From contig CAVWDE010000003.1 of NCBI GenBank assembly GCA_963753685.1, positions 62,001 through 126,000 on the forward strand: 64,000 nucleotides of DNA, read 5' to 3'. The notes beneath the pieces were generated by a model, which did no database searches, was not told the origin of the DNA, and was given only the letters and a program-made list of their open reading frames with translations. Origin of the DNA: DATAOG01 sp963753685 (GTDB taxonomy: Bacteria > Pseudomonadota > Alphaproteobacteria > Geminicoccales > Geminicoccaceae). Each line of letters opens with the position of its first letter. Position 1 is the first letter of the stretch. Positions 8,999 through 18,049 of the stretch are shown here, piece after piece. A program made the position numbers and the translations under genes.

Positions 8999-9450
8999 CA
9001 GCGGCCGGCCTCGATGAACTCGATCAGGAGGCCGTAGGCGCTCGCGAGATAGACGACCTTGCGCCCCCGGTTCGGCCCGGCGTCGATCGTGATGATCTCG
9101 CCGACCGGCTCGAGCCCATGAGCCGCCGCGGCCTCGACCGCAGCCGGAACGTCGTCGACGTCGAGCGCGATGTGAGCGGCGCCGTCGTCGTAGACCTTCG
9201 GCTGGTCGAAGCCGCGGTTGCCATTGCTGACATAGCGGATCAGCTCGACCCGGTGCCCGGGCCCCTGCAGATACGCAATCTCGACCTCGGGCCGGGGCAG
9301 CCTGGTCATCCGGCCGATCAGCGCCGGGTCGCGCGGGCCACGCGCGAGCACCTGAAAGCCCAGCAGGTCGCGAAAGAAGCCGATCGCCCGCTCGAGATCG
9401 GCTACGATCACGCCGGTATGGTTGAACCCCCGCACCTCGAAATTCGCCAC
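8998..9450 (-). CDS. VOC-family (glyoxalase/dioxygenase fold) protein
   Basis: The 150-residue protein is a single vicinal-oxygen-chelate unit: FNHTGVIVADLERAIGFFRD at the N terminus, a central VELIRYV, and AAHIALDVDDVPAAVE in the second half-repeat, with His and Glu at the usual metal positions. The GTG at 9450 is chosen because GGGAGG lies just upstream; an ATG at 9489 would add 13 unlikely residues. It is translationally coupled to the cyclase gene. Substrate unknown. Confidence 0.85.
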   Translation of the reverse strand: MANFEVRGFNHTGVIVADLERAIGFFRDLLGFQVLARGPRDPALIGRMTRLPRPEVEIAYLQGPGHRVELIRYVSNGNRGFDQPKVYDDGAAHIALDVDDVPAAVEAAAAHGLEPVGEIITIDAGPNRGRKVVYLASAYGLLIEFIEAGR

Positions 9451-9759
9451 CCTCGCCTCCCAGCACGATGTTCCCGGTCTCGATAGCATCTCCGGTGATC
9501 CGCCTCCAGCAATTGCCGCCGAAGTGCCGGCCGCACGACCGCTCAGTTCGGCGCTGAGCGCCTCGGTCGCGAATCAAGATGCCGGCGCCGGTCACCTCGC
9601 GGGCGGCGGCGGTGGGTATTCGTTGGCGCGATGTAACGATCCCGTAATGCGCTTGTCATCTGGCCGAGCTAGACTATCTGTTGCCTGCCTCCATTCCGTA
9701 GCTCCGCGCCGCCCTCGGGGCCGCAAAACCTCTCCAGCGATGAGCTGTCGAGCCCAGCG
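9451..9759. other. Divergent intergenic region between the VOC and M20 genes
   Basis: No gene is seen. It must hold the promoters of both units. A candidate for the rightward gene is TTGTCA (9653-9658), a 16-base spacer and TATCTG (9675-9680). A 20-base imperfect direct repeat with CAGCGATGAGC occurs at about 9736 and 9756; the second copy contains the start codon of the peptidase gene. Confidence 0.4.
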
Positions 9760-11145
9760 ATGAGCCGTCAAGCCGCCCTCGACCGCGCCGCGCACCACTA
9801 CGACAGCGGCGCCCTTCTGGCTGACCTCGCGCGTCTGGTCAGCGTGCCGAGCGAAAGCCAGCGGCCGCGGGGCGCGCCCTATCTCGCGGACTATCTGACC
9901 GACCATCTGCGGCCGGCGCTCGAGCACATGGGCTTCGTCTGCCAGGTGCTGGTCAACCCGGCGCCCGGCGGTCCCTTGCTCCTGGCCGAGCGGATCGAGG
10001 ACCCCGACCTGCCGACCGCCTTGATCTATGGCCATGGCGATGTGATCCGCGGTCAGGACAAGGCCTGGGACGAAGGGCTCTCACCCTGGGAACTGATCGA
10101 GCGTGACGGGCGCATCTATGGCCGCGGCGTCGCCGACAACAAGGGCCAGCACGCCATCAATCTGGCCGCGCTCGGCATCGTCATCGCGCAGCGTGAGCGC
10201 CTCGGGTTCAACGCCAAGGTGCTGATCGAGACCAGCGAGGAGATCGGCTCGCCCGGGCTGCGCGAGATCTGCGAGAGCCATCAGGCGCAGCTGGCGGCTG
10301 ATCTCCTGCTCGCCTCCGATGGGCCGCGCCTTGCCCCCGACCAGCCGACCATTTTCCTCGGCAATCGTGGCGCCCTCAACTTCGATCTGGTGGTCGGGCT
10401 CAGGGAGTCCGCCCATCATTCCGGCAATTGGGGCGGCCTTTTGGCCAACCCCGCGATCCTGCTGGCGCATGCGGTCGCGACCATCGTTACGAGCACCGGC
10501 GCGATCCGGATCCCCGAGCTGAAGCCGCGCGCGCTGCCGGCCGCGGTCAAGCGGGCGCTCGCGGATCTGTCCCTGACTCCGGCCGAGGACGAGCCAGCGA
10601 TCGATCCCGACTGGGGCGAGCCGGGCCTGACCGCGGCCGAAAAGGTGTTCGGCTGGAACAGCTTCGAGGTCCTTGCCTGGACCGCCGGCGATCCGGACCA
10701 CCCGGTCAACGCGATCCCGCCCTGCGCCTCGGCTCATTGCCAGATCCGCTACACCGTCGACACCGAGCCGGAAGCCTTCCTGCCAGCGATCCGGGAGGCG
10801 CTCGATGCGGCCGGCCTCTCGGCGGTCGGGGTCCGGCCGGCCGAGTCGCTGATGATGCGCGCGACCCGCACCGACCCCGAGCACAGCTGGGTGGCTTTCG
10901 CCAGGCGCTCGATCGAGCGGACCACCGGCCGCCCGCCGGTGGTCCTGCCGAACCTCGGCGGTTCGCTGCCCAACGACTGCTTCGCCGAAGTCCTGGGCCT
11001 GCCGACCGTCTGGGTCCCGCACTCCCACCGCGGCTGCCGTCAGCACGCGCCGAACGAGCACGCGCTGCCCGCGATCCTGCGCGAGGGGCTGCTGATCATG
11101 ACCGGCCTGTTCTGGGATCTGGGCGAGCCCCGGCGCAATCACTAG
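9760..11145 (+). CDS. M20-family metallopeptidase/deacylase
   Basis: The 461-residue dinuclear-zinc hydrolase shows the first metal His in YGHGDVI, the bridging Asp in GVADNKGQHA, the general base in ETSEEIGSPG, SDGPRL, and the lid-domain His in AHHSGNWGGLL. The C-terminal metal His lies in VPHSHRGCRQHAPNEH. It is close in layout to ArgE/DapE-type peptidases and is probably cytosolic, since no signal peptide is seen. The stop overlaps that of the convergent ADC-like gene (CTAG). The substrate is unknown but is likely a dipeptide or N-acyl amino acid. Confidence 0.88.
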   Translation: MSRQAALDRAAHHYDSGALLADLARLVSVPSESQRPRGAPYLADYLTDHLRPALEHMGFVCQVLVNPAPGGPLLLAERIEDPDLPTALIYGHGDVIRGQDKAWDEGLSPWELIERDGRIYGRGVADNKGQHAINLAALGIVIAQRERLGFNAKVLIETSEEIGSPGLREICESHQAQLAADLLLASDGPRLAPDQPTIFLGNRGALNFDLVVGLRESAHHSGNWGGLLANPAILLAHAVATIVTSTGAIRIPELKPRALPAAVKRALADLSLTPAEDEPAIDPDWGEPGLTAAEKVFGWNSFEVLAWTAGDPDHPVNAIPPCASAHCQIRYTVDTEPEAFLPAIREALDAAGLSAVGVRPAESLMMRATRTDPEHSWVAFARRSIERTTGRPPVVLPNLGGSLPNDCFAEVLGLPTVWVPHSHRGCRQHAPNEHALPAILREGLLIMTGLFWDLGEPRRNH

Positions 11146-11864
11146 CCGCGGCCGGCCTCCGGCGGCCGCAGGCGCTCGAGCATCCAGACGGTATCGATCC
11201 GAAACGCGCTCGCGGGCGGGATGGGTCCGGCCGGCAGCCCCGGCAGCAGGGTCGGATGGGCTGTGACCTCGGCCTCGACCCCCGCGAGCCTCGCCCGCTC
11301 GAAGCCAAAATCGAAGTTGGAGTAGCGCCATCTCCCGCCCTGGCCGCGGCTGATCAGCGGTTGCTCGAACAGAGAACGGACCGCGCGGAGATCGGGCAGC
11401 GCAGCGGTCGGGAGAAAGCGCGCCGACAAGAGCGATGCGCCGTCGGACCCGCGGATGGCCTCGAAGCTGGCCGCGGTTCGTCGGATCCGGGCGCGCTGCT
11501 TGGCGAAGCCATAGAGCCAGCGGCCAAGCCAGGTCGGCAGGCGGCGGTCCAGCAGCAGGAGCGGCAGGTGGCAGAACGGCCCGGGCGGACCGTCCCGCGG
11601 CCGCACGAACGGCAGCGCAACCACGAGCTCGCGGTAGCGGAGCCTGAACGGGAGGCGATCGAGGCCGACGCCAGTGTGCTCGCCGAGCAACAGAATCACC
11701 GGGTGGCGTCCACCCGGCATGAGGTTCTGAGGCAGAAGCTCGAGGCCCGGCGGCAGCAAGGTCGAAGCCGCCTCGGCCAGCAGTTCGGTGATCACCACCA
11801 TGGCCTCGAGCCGGCCCGTGACCTGCAGCCTCTGGGTCCGGGGCGCAGACACCGAGCGACTCAC
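11142..11864 (-). CDS. Acetoacetate decarboxylase-like protein (tentative)
   Basis: The roughly 240-residue protein resembles the ADC-like fold: a first strand pair (LEAMVVITELLAEAAS), LPPGLELLPQN, and a central RLRYRELVVALPFV like the family's YxE motif. I do not see the catalytic lysine context of true acetoacetate decarboxylase, so another role in the superfamily is likely. The start is uncertain: GTG 11864 or GTG 11852 is used to avoid the divergent gene, but neither has a strong ribosome site. Its stop overlaps that of the convergent peptidase gene. Confidence 0.55.
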   Translation of the reverse strand: MSRSVSAPRTQRLQVTGRLEAMVVITELLAEAASTLLPPGLELLPQNLMPGGRHPVILLLGEHTGVGLDRLPFRLRYRELVVALPFVRPRDGPPGPFCHLPLLLLDRRLPTWLGRWLYGFAKQRARIRRTAASFEAIRGSDGASLLSARFLPTAALPDLRAVRSLFEQPLISRGQGGRWRYSNFDFGFERARLAGVEAEVTAHPTLLPGLPAGPIPPASAFRIDTVWMLERLRPPEAGRG

Positions 11865-12011
11865 GCCGACCGGCGCCGACGCGGACCAGACCCCGCGCCC
11901 GTGCGAGCGCGATTGATCCCTGCGCTGGCTCGGGCATACTCGGCCCGACGCAATGAACAAGGCGGCGGCGCACCCGCACCATCGCCCGATCCAACCCAAG
12001 AGGGAGGCCGC

Positions 12012-12488
12012 ATGCCGACCATCCGAGCCGTCGTCGTTCTGCTCGCCACCGCGCTTGTTGCGACCCCGGCTGTTGCGCTCGAGGTCAACCAGTCGGTCGA
12101 GGTCGCCGCGCCGCCCGAGAAGGTCTGGGACATGATCGGCGACTTCTGCTCGATCGCCAACTGGCATCCGGTGGTCAAGCAATGCGCCGCGAGCGAGCAG
12201 GACGGGGCCGCGATGCGCAAGCTGACCACGGTCGACGGCGGGGTCCTGATCGAGAAGCGGGTGCAGTATTCCGACGAGGGCATGTCCTACACCTACGTCA
12301 TCGTCGACAGCCCCCTGCCGGTCAGCGACTACACATCCACGCTCGCGGTCATGGGGATGGGCAACGGCTCGATGATCACCTGGAGCGGCGAGTTCGCCGC
12401 CAAGGGCGCGCCCGACGCCAAAGCCGTCGAGGTGATCACCGGCATCTATCAGGCCGGGCTCAAGGCGCTCCAGGACCGGCTGCGCTGA
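12012..12488 (+). CDS. Secreted SRPBCC (START-like) family protein
   Basis: The 158-residue protein begins with a clear signal peptide (VVVLLATALVATPAVA, cleavage near residue 20), followed by a polyketide-cyclase/START-like domain: VEVAAPPEKVWDMIGDF, CSIANWHPVVKQC and a C-terminal amphipathic helix (VITGIYQAGLKALQDRL). Such domains bind hydrophobic ligands in a deep cavity. Export is unusual for the family but recurs in alphaproteobacteria. AGGGAGG precedes the ATG. It is monocistronic and ends seven bases from the convergent DUF2244 gene. Confidence 0.83.
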   Translation: MPTIRAVVVLLATALVATPAVALEVNQSVEVAAPPEKVWDMIGDFCSIANWHPVVKQCAASEQDGAAMRKLTTVDGGVLIEKRVQYSDEGMSYTYVIVDSPLPVSDYTSTLAVMGMGNGSMITWSGEFAAKGAPDAKAVEVITGIYQAGLKALQDRLR

Positions 12489-12495
12489 TCCGGAC

Positions 12496-13035
12496 CTAGT
12501 CGCCCCGATGCGCCCGCAGTGCCGCTTTGAGCGCCCGCGCGACCTCCAGGCGCTCGGCCACGGTCAGAAACGCGCCGAGCACCAGATGCGCGCCATGCGA
12601 GCTCAGCACCAGCTGGCTGTCGTAGCGCGGCGGATCGTCGAACCCGACCCGCACCCAGTACGGCTCGAAGCGCCACTCGCGCTGGCGGCCGTCCGGCTCG
12701 ATCCGGCGCACGGCCAAGCCCTCCTGGTCGAGCCGGATCAGCTCGGCGCGCCGCCCCTGCCGGTAGTTCCAGCGGAACGCCAGATAGAGCAGCAGCACGT
12801 CCAGGCCGAAGAAGCCGGTCACCGGCCAGGCGCCGATCAGGACGAAGCCGGCGCCGACCCCGGCACTGACCGCGACCACCGCGCTCATGAGCAGCGCGAA
12901 GCCGAGCGGCGGCAACGAGCGATGAGGATAGAGGATGGCATCGAACCGGGGCGGCGCCGGCAGGTCGGGCGCCGGGCCGGTGGCCACGGTCGCGTCGGTC
13001 AGGGGGCCGGAGGCGGCGAGGGTCGCGTCGGTCAT
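12496..13035 (-). CDS. DUF2244 membrane protein
   Basis: The 179-residue protein has a Pro/Ala-rich N terminus, a pair of membrane helices (residues about 48-88) and a C-terminal soluble part starting at FRWNYRQGRRAELIRLD, matching the DUF2244 family. Function unknown. The divergent pairing with nth across a 44-base gap is common in alphaproteobacteria. No catalytic motif is visible. Confidence 0.82.
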   Translation of the reverse strand: MTDATLAASGPLTDATVATGPAPDLPAPPRFDAILYPHRSLPPLGFALLMSAVVAVSAGVGAGFVLIGAWPVTGFFGLDVLLLYLAFRWNYRQGRRAELIRLDQEGLAVRRIEPDGRQREWRFEPYWVRVGFDDPPRYDSQLVLSSHGAHLVLGAFLTVAERLEVARALKAALRAHRGD

Positions 13036-13079
13036 GGGCCCAGATATAGAGCGCCCGGCACCGGCGCGCCAGCGAGCAG

Positions 13080-13727
13080 ATGGCGGCGCCGGCCATGACC
13101 CCGCGCCAGGTGGGTCAGTTCTTCGCCAGGCTCGCGGCGGTCAATCCGGCGCCGGAGACTGAGCTCACCTATGTCGATCCCTACACCCTCCTGGTCGCGG
13201 TGATCCTCTCGGCACAGGCGACCGATGTCGGCGTCAACAAGGCAACCACGGAGCTGTTCAAGGTCGCCGACACGCCGACGAAGATGGTGGCGCTCGGCGA
13301 GGACGGGCTGCGCCAGTACATCAAGACGATCGGTCTGTTCAACACTAAGGCCAAGGCGATCATCGCCATGAGCCGGGCGCTGCTCGAGGAGCACGGCGGG
13401 AAGGTGCCGGGCGATCGCGAGGCGCTCGAGAAGCTGCCCGGGGTCGGGCGCAAGACCGCGAACGTGGTCCTCAACTCGGCCTTCGGCCAGCCGACCATCG
13501 CGGTCGACACCCACGTCTTCCGGGTCGCGAACCGGACCGGGTTGGCGCCCGGTAAAACGCCGATCGACGTCGAGCGCGCGCTCGAGGCGAGGGTGCCGAG
13601 GAAATACGCGCGCCACGCCCATCACTGGCTGATCCTGCACGGCCGCTACGTGTGCGTCGCGCGCAAGCCCAAGTGTCCGGACTGCGTGGTCCGCGAGCTC
13701 TGCGAATACCCGGCCAAGACCCCATAG
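13080..13727 (+). CDS. nth: Endonuclease III
   Basis: This 215-residue DNA glycosylase/AP lyase removes oxidised pyrimidines in base-excision repair. Seen are the helix-hairpin-helix with catalytic lysine (LPGVGRKTANVVL), the catalytic aspartate in VDTHVFRVANR, and the [4Fe-4S] cysteines in the exact spacing C-x6-C-x2-C-x5-C near the C terminus. The length is normal. ATG 13080 is used; ATG 13095 (MTPRQ) is equally possible since neither has a strong ribosome site. Confidence 0.95.
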   Translation: MAAPAMTPRQVGQFFARLAAVNPAPETELTYVDPYTLLVAVILSAQATDVGVNKATTELFKVADTPTKMVALGEDGLRQYIKTIGLFNTKAKAIIAMSRALLEEHGGKVPGDREALEKLPGVGRKTANVVLNSAFGQPTIAVDTHVFRVANRTGLAPGKTPIDVERALEARVPRKYARHAHHWLILHGRYVCVARKPKCPDCVVRELCEYPAKTP

Positions 13728-13790
13728 TGCCGGAGACGCGTTCCTCCCCGATCCAGATCGGCCCCCAACAGGTTGCCAAGCAGCCGGCGA

Positions 13791-14459
13791 TCAGCGCGTC
13801 GACACCTGATAGGCGCAGATCTGGAGGTCGGCGGCGACGGGTCCTACTCCCCCGCCGTTGGTCGCCGAGGCCGCGCTGTCGGCGCCGGCAATCTCGAAGC
13901 CCGGCAGGCTGCGGCGCGGCAAGGGGCCCGACCAGTCGCTGCCACCGCGGGTCCGGGGCATCAGCTGGGGCATCAGCTGGCTGACGGCCAGCGGCCGGGC
14001 GGGCTCGATCCGGGCCTTGATCTGCTCGAGCTCGCGCACCACCGTGTCGGCGGCGACCAGATAGATCGTGTGCGGCCGGATGGTGTCCGGCGCCAGCTGA
14101 TAGGCGGTCGTGCCCTCGGGCATCGCCTTCGCCTCGAGGTGGCGCGCCTCCGACTTGAGCGGCGGCAGGGCGCCCTGGTTGGCGAGCTCCCAGGCGAGGT
14201 CGAGCGAGGCGACGCTGAAGCCGTAGAACACCTTCGAGCTCTGGCCCAGGCCATCGAACACGATGTCGAAGGCCGGGCTCTCGGCGGCCGTCGCCACGCT
14301 CTGCTCATGGGGCTGGACGATCCAGGGGCACGCCGCCGACGCGAGCCGGGCGATACCGCCAACGATGGTCGTGGCCGTCGCCAAGGCCGCGGCGACCCGC
14401 ACGGCGCCGCGCCGGCGCTGGGCGCGCCGCGCGACGGCAGAGGGACTCACGGATTGCAT
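13791..14459 (-). CDS. Unrecognised exported protein, last gene of a four-gene cluster
   Basis: The 222-residue protein has a basic N terminus and a hydrophobic stretch (VAAALATATTIVGGIARLASAA) that looks like a signal peptide with cleavage before ACPW. The mature part has no motif I recognise; it contains two Cys only and a low-complexity Gly/Ala/Ser patch near the C terminus. Its ATG lies 13 bases inside the preceding gene, so the two are co-translated. With the membrane protein before it and the OmpA-family gene upstream, an envelope role is likely. Confidence 0.75.
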   Translation of the reverse strand: MQSVSPSAVARRAQRRRGAVRVAAALATATTIVGGIARLASAACPWIVQPHEQSVATAAESPAFDIVFDGLGQSSKVFYGFSVASLDLAWELANQGALPPLKSEARHLEAKAMPEGTTAYQLAPDTIRPHTIYLVAADTVVRELEQIKARIEPARPLAVSQLMPQLMPRTRGGSDWSGPLPRRSLPGFEIAGADSAASATNGGGVGPVAADLQICAYQVSTR

Positions 14460-15856
14460 GGGACTGACCTCTCTACGGTTTGAATGATGAATTTGGCCGC
14501 TCCCGGCGCCTGGCCGGCGATGAAGTTGGTCGCCGCCGTGACATCCAGCGCGGCCCCGTCGTCGGCGCCCGCGGCCGGCGGGAACTGCTTGATCAGGTCG
14601 GCGCGTAGCGCGTCGGGATCGAACGGCGCGTCGGCGCGGGCCAGCAGCACGAGGCCGTTGCTCTCGGGCCGGTCATTGAGCTGCCAGCCCCACTCCCAGA
14701 TGCCGCCGGGCGGCACCGTCACGACCTCGTTGCCGGACTGCTGCGGCACCATGATCTTAGCGCGCGAGTGCTCCGAGACCATCACCTGGGCGACGTAGTA
14801 GCGCTTCGGCCGGAACCAGTCGGCGAGGCCGCCCTCGCCGTTCTCGGGCTCGCCGATCTGGACCCGCCAGCCGAGAGTCTGGCCGACCGGGATGGTCCGC
14901 GCCAGCCCTTCGCGGCCGAGGGGGGCCGGGTAGAAGCCGCCATCCTTGGTGAAGCAGGCCAGATAGGGCGCGGGATCGAGCGCCGTGCCGCCACCCGGCA
15001 GGAAGGTCATGGCGACCGGCCGGTGCTGCAGCGCGGACCACGCGTAGCCGGTGAACCCGACCAGGAGCAGAGCGCCGATCAGGGCCTGCGCCAGACGGTC
15101 GTGGAACAGGTGGCGGGCACGCAACGCCTTGAGCTCGGCGGCCGCCTCACTGAGGCGCTCGACCGGCACGACGCGGACGCCAAGTGCTCTCAGCCCTGCG
15201 ACCTCGGGCAGGCTCTCGACCTCGGCCCAACCGTCGTCCCGCTCGAACCGGCGCGGCGTGAAGAACAACACCTCGCCGCCCCGGCCGACGCCGGGCAGGC
15301 CCTGGTGGCGGGCGAGCGTGCCGACCAGGCGAAGCTTCGCCGGCAGGGAGCCCACCGGCAGCACCTCGACGTCGTCGTCGAGCACGCCGCGCGGCTGGCC
15401 GCCGAGCGCGCCGGTGGCAATGACCTGCCGGTGCCGGCTGCCGCTCGCACACATCAGCAGCACCAGGGCGAGGCCCAGCTCGGCGCTCCGGCCCTCGCTG
15501 GGCCCTTGTGCGCCGGCCGGCTGCAGGCGCTGGCCCTCGATCCAGGCCAGCCGCGAAATCCGCTGGTAGAGGGCAGTGAGCGGCTGGCGGATGCCGAGCT
15601 TGCGGACCGCGCTGGCGGCGGCGCAGCCGGCCTGATACAGGCCGACCTTGCGCAACGGCGCCGCGACCCGATCCCAGTCCTTGTCGCGCGCCTTGGCATC
15701 GACCTCCCGGCTCGCCGCCTCCTCCTGCTTGGTCAGCGGGTCGAAGGCGTAGTGCTGGGTGTAGACCTCGATCAGCCGGTCCTCGGCGCCGTCGCCAGCG
15801 AGGCTCCGGCCGCCCGGCTGGACGATCGGAATCTGGACGGTGCGCCGGCTCGACAT
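14447..15856 (-). CDS. Unrecognised single-pass membrane protein
   Basis: The 469-residue protein has a cytosolic N-terminal part of about 255 residues, one membrane helix at about 257-276 (LIGALLLVGFTGYAWSAL) and an outside part of about 190 residues. The outer part (FTKDGGFYPAPLGREGL, then IPVGQTLGWRVQIGEP and VPPGGIWEWGWQLNDRPES) resembles the sensor-like DUF4384 kind of domain, but this is a loose impression. No kinase, protease or nuclease motif is visible. It overlaps the next gene by 13 bases and follows the small EF-hand-like protein gene by 35 bases. Confidence 0.75.
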   Translation of the reverse strand: MSSRRTVQIPIVQPGGRSLAGDGAEDRLIEVYTQHYAFDPLTKQEEAASREVDAKARDKDWDRVAAPLRKVGLYQAGCAAASAVRKLGIRQPLTALYQRISRLAWIEGQRLQPAGAQGPSEGRSAELGLALVLLMCASGSRHRQVIATGALGGQPRGVLDDDVEVLPVGSLPAKLRLVGTLARHQGLPGVGRGGEVLFFTPRRFERDDGWAEVESLPEVAGLRALGVRVVPVERLSEAAAELKALRARHLFHDRLAQALIGALLLVGFTGYAWSALQHRPVAMTFLPGGGTALDPAPYLACFTKDGGFYPAPLGREGLARTIPVGQTLGWRVQIGEPENGEGGLADWFRPKRYYVAQVMVSEHSRAKIMVPQQSGNEVVTVPPGGIWEWGWQLNDRPESNGLVLLARADAPFDPDALRADLIKQFPPAAGADDGAALDVTAATNFIAGQAPGAAKFIIQTVERSVPCNP

Positions 15857-15891
15857 CGGAGGTCTCGCGCTGCCGCCGCCATCCCTACGGC

Positions 15892-16485
15892 TCAGACGTC
15901 CTCGACGACGCCGATCACGGGCTGCAGCAGGACCACGCGCAGGGCCGCGTCGTCGGGCAGACGGACCTGGCCGTCGCCGTCGGCGTCGAGCTGGATCAGG
16001 GCGATCGGTTCACCGGTGCCGACGGCCGGCGCGAGGCCCAGCGTCCGGCCGGCGAACTGGTCGGCGGCGAAGCCGAGCGCCTGCAGCTCGACCAGTAGCT
16101 GCTCGCCCTCGCTCGTGACCCTGAGGCGGAAGCGGCCGTCCTCGGTCTCGAGCTCGCGGGCCGGCAGGGCGATGCCGGTGCCGCCGCTGTCTGCGGCCAG
16201 GCGCACGATCTCGGCCACGGCCGTGAACCGCTGGCGATTGGGGTTGAACTTCGGGCTGAACGGGATGATCTCGGCCGACGGCCGCTCCACGGGGGCGGCG
16301 GGCGCCCGGCCACGATCGAGCCAGTCGCCGAGCGGCTCGCCCTGCCGGCGCCGGCCCAGGACCTGCAGCAGGGCATCGACCTTGGCGAGTGCCACCGGGG
16401 GTTCGGTGTCAACCAGCCTCAGGCGTTGCTCGGCCCGTCGCCACAACTCCAGAGCCTCGGTGTCGCTCAGCTTGCGTTCGGTCAT
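15892..16485 (-). CDS. Unrecognised protein with an EF-hand-like loop
   Basis: The 197-residue protein has an N-terminal helical half (MTERKLSDTEALELWRRAEQ), a linker, and a beta-rich C-terminal half that ends in a loop at residues 167-178, DADGDGQVRLPD, which fits the calcium-binding EF-hand spacing (Asp at 1, 3, 5 and 12, Gly at 6). AAGGAGAGAT sits just before the ATG, so the start is well supported. It is not a zinc-binding anti-sigma factor, since it has no Cys/His cluster. It lies 23 bases after the sigma-like gene and probably forms a unit with it. Confidence 0.75.
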   Translation of the reverse strand: MTERKLSDTEALELWRRAEQRLRLVDTEPPVALAKVDALLQVLGRRRQGEPLGDWLDRGRAPAAPVERPSAEIIPFSPKFNPNRQRFTAVAEIVRLAADSGGTGIALPARELETEDGRFRLRVTSEGEQLLVELQALGFAADQFAGRTLGLAPAVGTGEPIALIQLDADGDGQVRLPDDAALRVVLLQPVIGVVEDV

Positions 16486-16508
16486 CGGGGATCTCTCCTT
16501 GCCACGGC

Positions 16509-17867
16509 CTAGTCGCCCGGTGAAGCGTGTCGCCGAAGGCCCCTCTTGATGATCGCTTCGGCGCGCTGGCAGAGTTGCTCGGCCAACTCCGCCTCGTCCA
16601 AGACCGTGAGTTCGGGATAGGATTCGATCAGCTGCTGAAATTCGTGATCGCGCAGCACGCCGCGGTCGCCGGGGCCACCGTGGATCGACCGCTCGTTGCC
16701 GATCACCTCGACGAAGAAATAGGCCATCAGCGGATCGAACCAGTCGGGCCGGTCGTCGATCAGCATCCGGGCCCACTGGCCAGCGGCGCGGCGTCGGGTC
16801 ACCGTCTCCTCCACGTCCGGCGCGTCGGGATCGGCCAGGGTCTCGTGCCGGGCCCACTCGTCGCCGCTGTCGTCGCTGCCGATCGGATCGTCGAGCGACA
16901 GCGAGGCGTAGCGCAGAATGCCCATGCCGTACTCGGTGGTCGCGAAGTCATCGAAGCTCGCGCAGCCGGCGAACTGCTTGGCGCTGCCTTTGAGCTGGTT
17001 GAAGGCGCGCCGATAGGCATCGATGTTGTCGGGCTCGACGCCGAGCCGCATCAGCTCCTCGGCCGGCCGGCGCAGCTGCTTCATCTCGCGCAGGCGTGCG
17101 ATCGAGGGCTCGTCGCGGTCGTGCCAGAGCTCCGGATCGAGGCCGCAGGCACGCAGCAGCATGTAGCGCTCGTTGAGCGCATCGAGGACCCGCACCAGCA
17201 GGAGCTGGAGCTCGGGATCCTCGGTGAACGCCGCCGCCAGCGGCAGCGGGCTCGCTTCGACCACGTCGAACAGCGCCATCTCCTCCGGCAGCTCGGCGCA
17301 GCAGACCCCCCGGATCAGCCAGAGCGGGCCGTATTCCTCGCGGCGGCGCTTGGAGTCCTCGCTGTAGTCGTCGCCGAGGCGGGCGCGTTGCGCGGCGAGC
17401 TCGAGGGCGACGTGATCGACGAAATCGGGCGCCTCGCCGCACGCCTCGAGGGTTGCATCGCGGCGCACCTCGGCCGCCCCCCAGCCGTGCTCCGCCGGCC
17501 CGTGGCGGCAGAGCAGGCCGAACAGCAGCTGCATGTTGCCCGGCTCGTGCTTGAGGCGGCGGGCGAGCTTGGGGCGCCGCGCCAAAACCTTATGCAGGTA
17601 GACGATGCTCTGCTCGTGAATGCGCGCGGCGCTGCCGCCGGGCAGGGTCCAGTTGTACCACTGGCTGTCGCGATCGACCCGGTAATCGCGGTAGAGGAGC
17701 TGCTCGATGTAGACCCGGCGCGACAGGGTCAGCAGGATCGCCAGATGCAGCCGGTCGCGATCGAGTGGTGCTGTGACCAGGCATTGCTGCAGGATGCCCA
17801 GCATGTCGAGCGCCAGACGATCCAGGATCGTGTTGATCTGAAAGCCTCGAACGGGCTTTGCCATCAT
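16509..17867 (-). CDS. Unrecognised 452-residue protein with a sigma-factor-like segment
   Basis: The protein is mostly helical and soluble, with no signal peptide. Residues 324-354 (SLDDPIGSDDSGDEW, then HETLADPDAPDVEE) resemble the linker between regions 3 and 4 of sigma-70 factors, and the extreme C terminus (LCQRAEAIIKRGLRRH) faintly recalls the recognition helix end. The N-terminal 300 residues do not look like sigma region 2, so it is at most a distant relative. ATG 17867 (MMAKPVRGF) is preferred over in-frame starts up to 17951. First gene of the four-gene cluster downstream of ompA. Confidence 0.7.
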   Translation of the reverse strand: MMAKPVRGFQINTILDRLALDMLGILQQCLVTAPLDRDRLHLAILLTLSRRVYIEQLLYRDYRVDRDSQWYNWTLPGGSAARIHEQSIVYLHKVLARRPKLARRLKHEPGNMQLLFGLLCRHGPAEHGWGAAEVRRDATLEACGEAPDFVDHVALELAAQRARLGDDYSEDSKRRREEYGPLWLIRGVCCAELPEEMALFDVVEASPLPLAAAFTEDPELQLLLVRVLDALNERYMLLRACGLDPELWHDRDEPSIARLREMKQLRRPAEELMRLGVEPDNIDAYRRAFNQLKGSAKQFAGCASFDDFATTEYGMGILRYASLSLDDPIGSDDSGDEWARHETLADPDAPDVEETVTRRRAAGQWARMLIDDRPDWFDPLMAYFFVEVIGNERSIHGGPGDRGVLRDHEFQQLIESYPELTVLDEAELAEQLCQRAEAIIKRGLRRHASPGD

Positions 17868-18049
17868 CCCATACCCCTGCCCGGGACGGTTCGCGGGCGA
17901 CCGCATCGGTCGCGGCACCGTGCCGGCCTCAAGGGGACAATTTCCCAGCATCGGGCGGTCGAGACAAGAGCCCTGCCCACGGCCATACGGCGGGACGCGT
18001 GGCGCCCCGCCGTATTCGAGACCAGAACGGGAGTGGCGTGACCGGACGC

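Noticed and set aside
15892..16485. Zinc-binding anti-sigma factor
   Set aside because: It was considered because of the sigma-like neighbour, but the protein has no HxxxCxxC cluster and no membrane segment.
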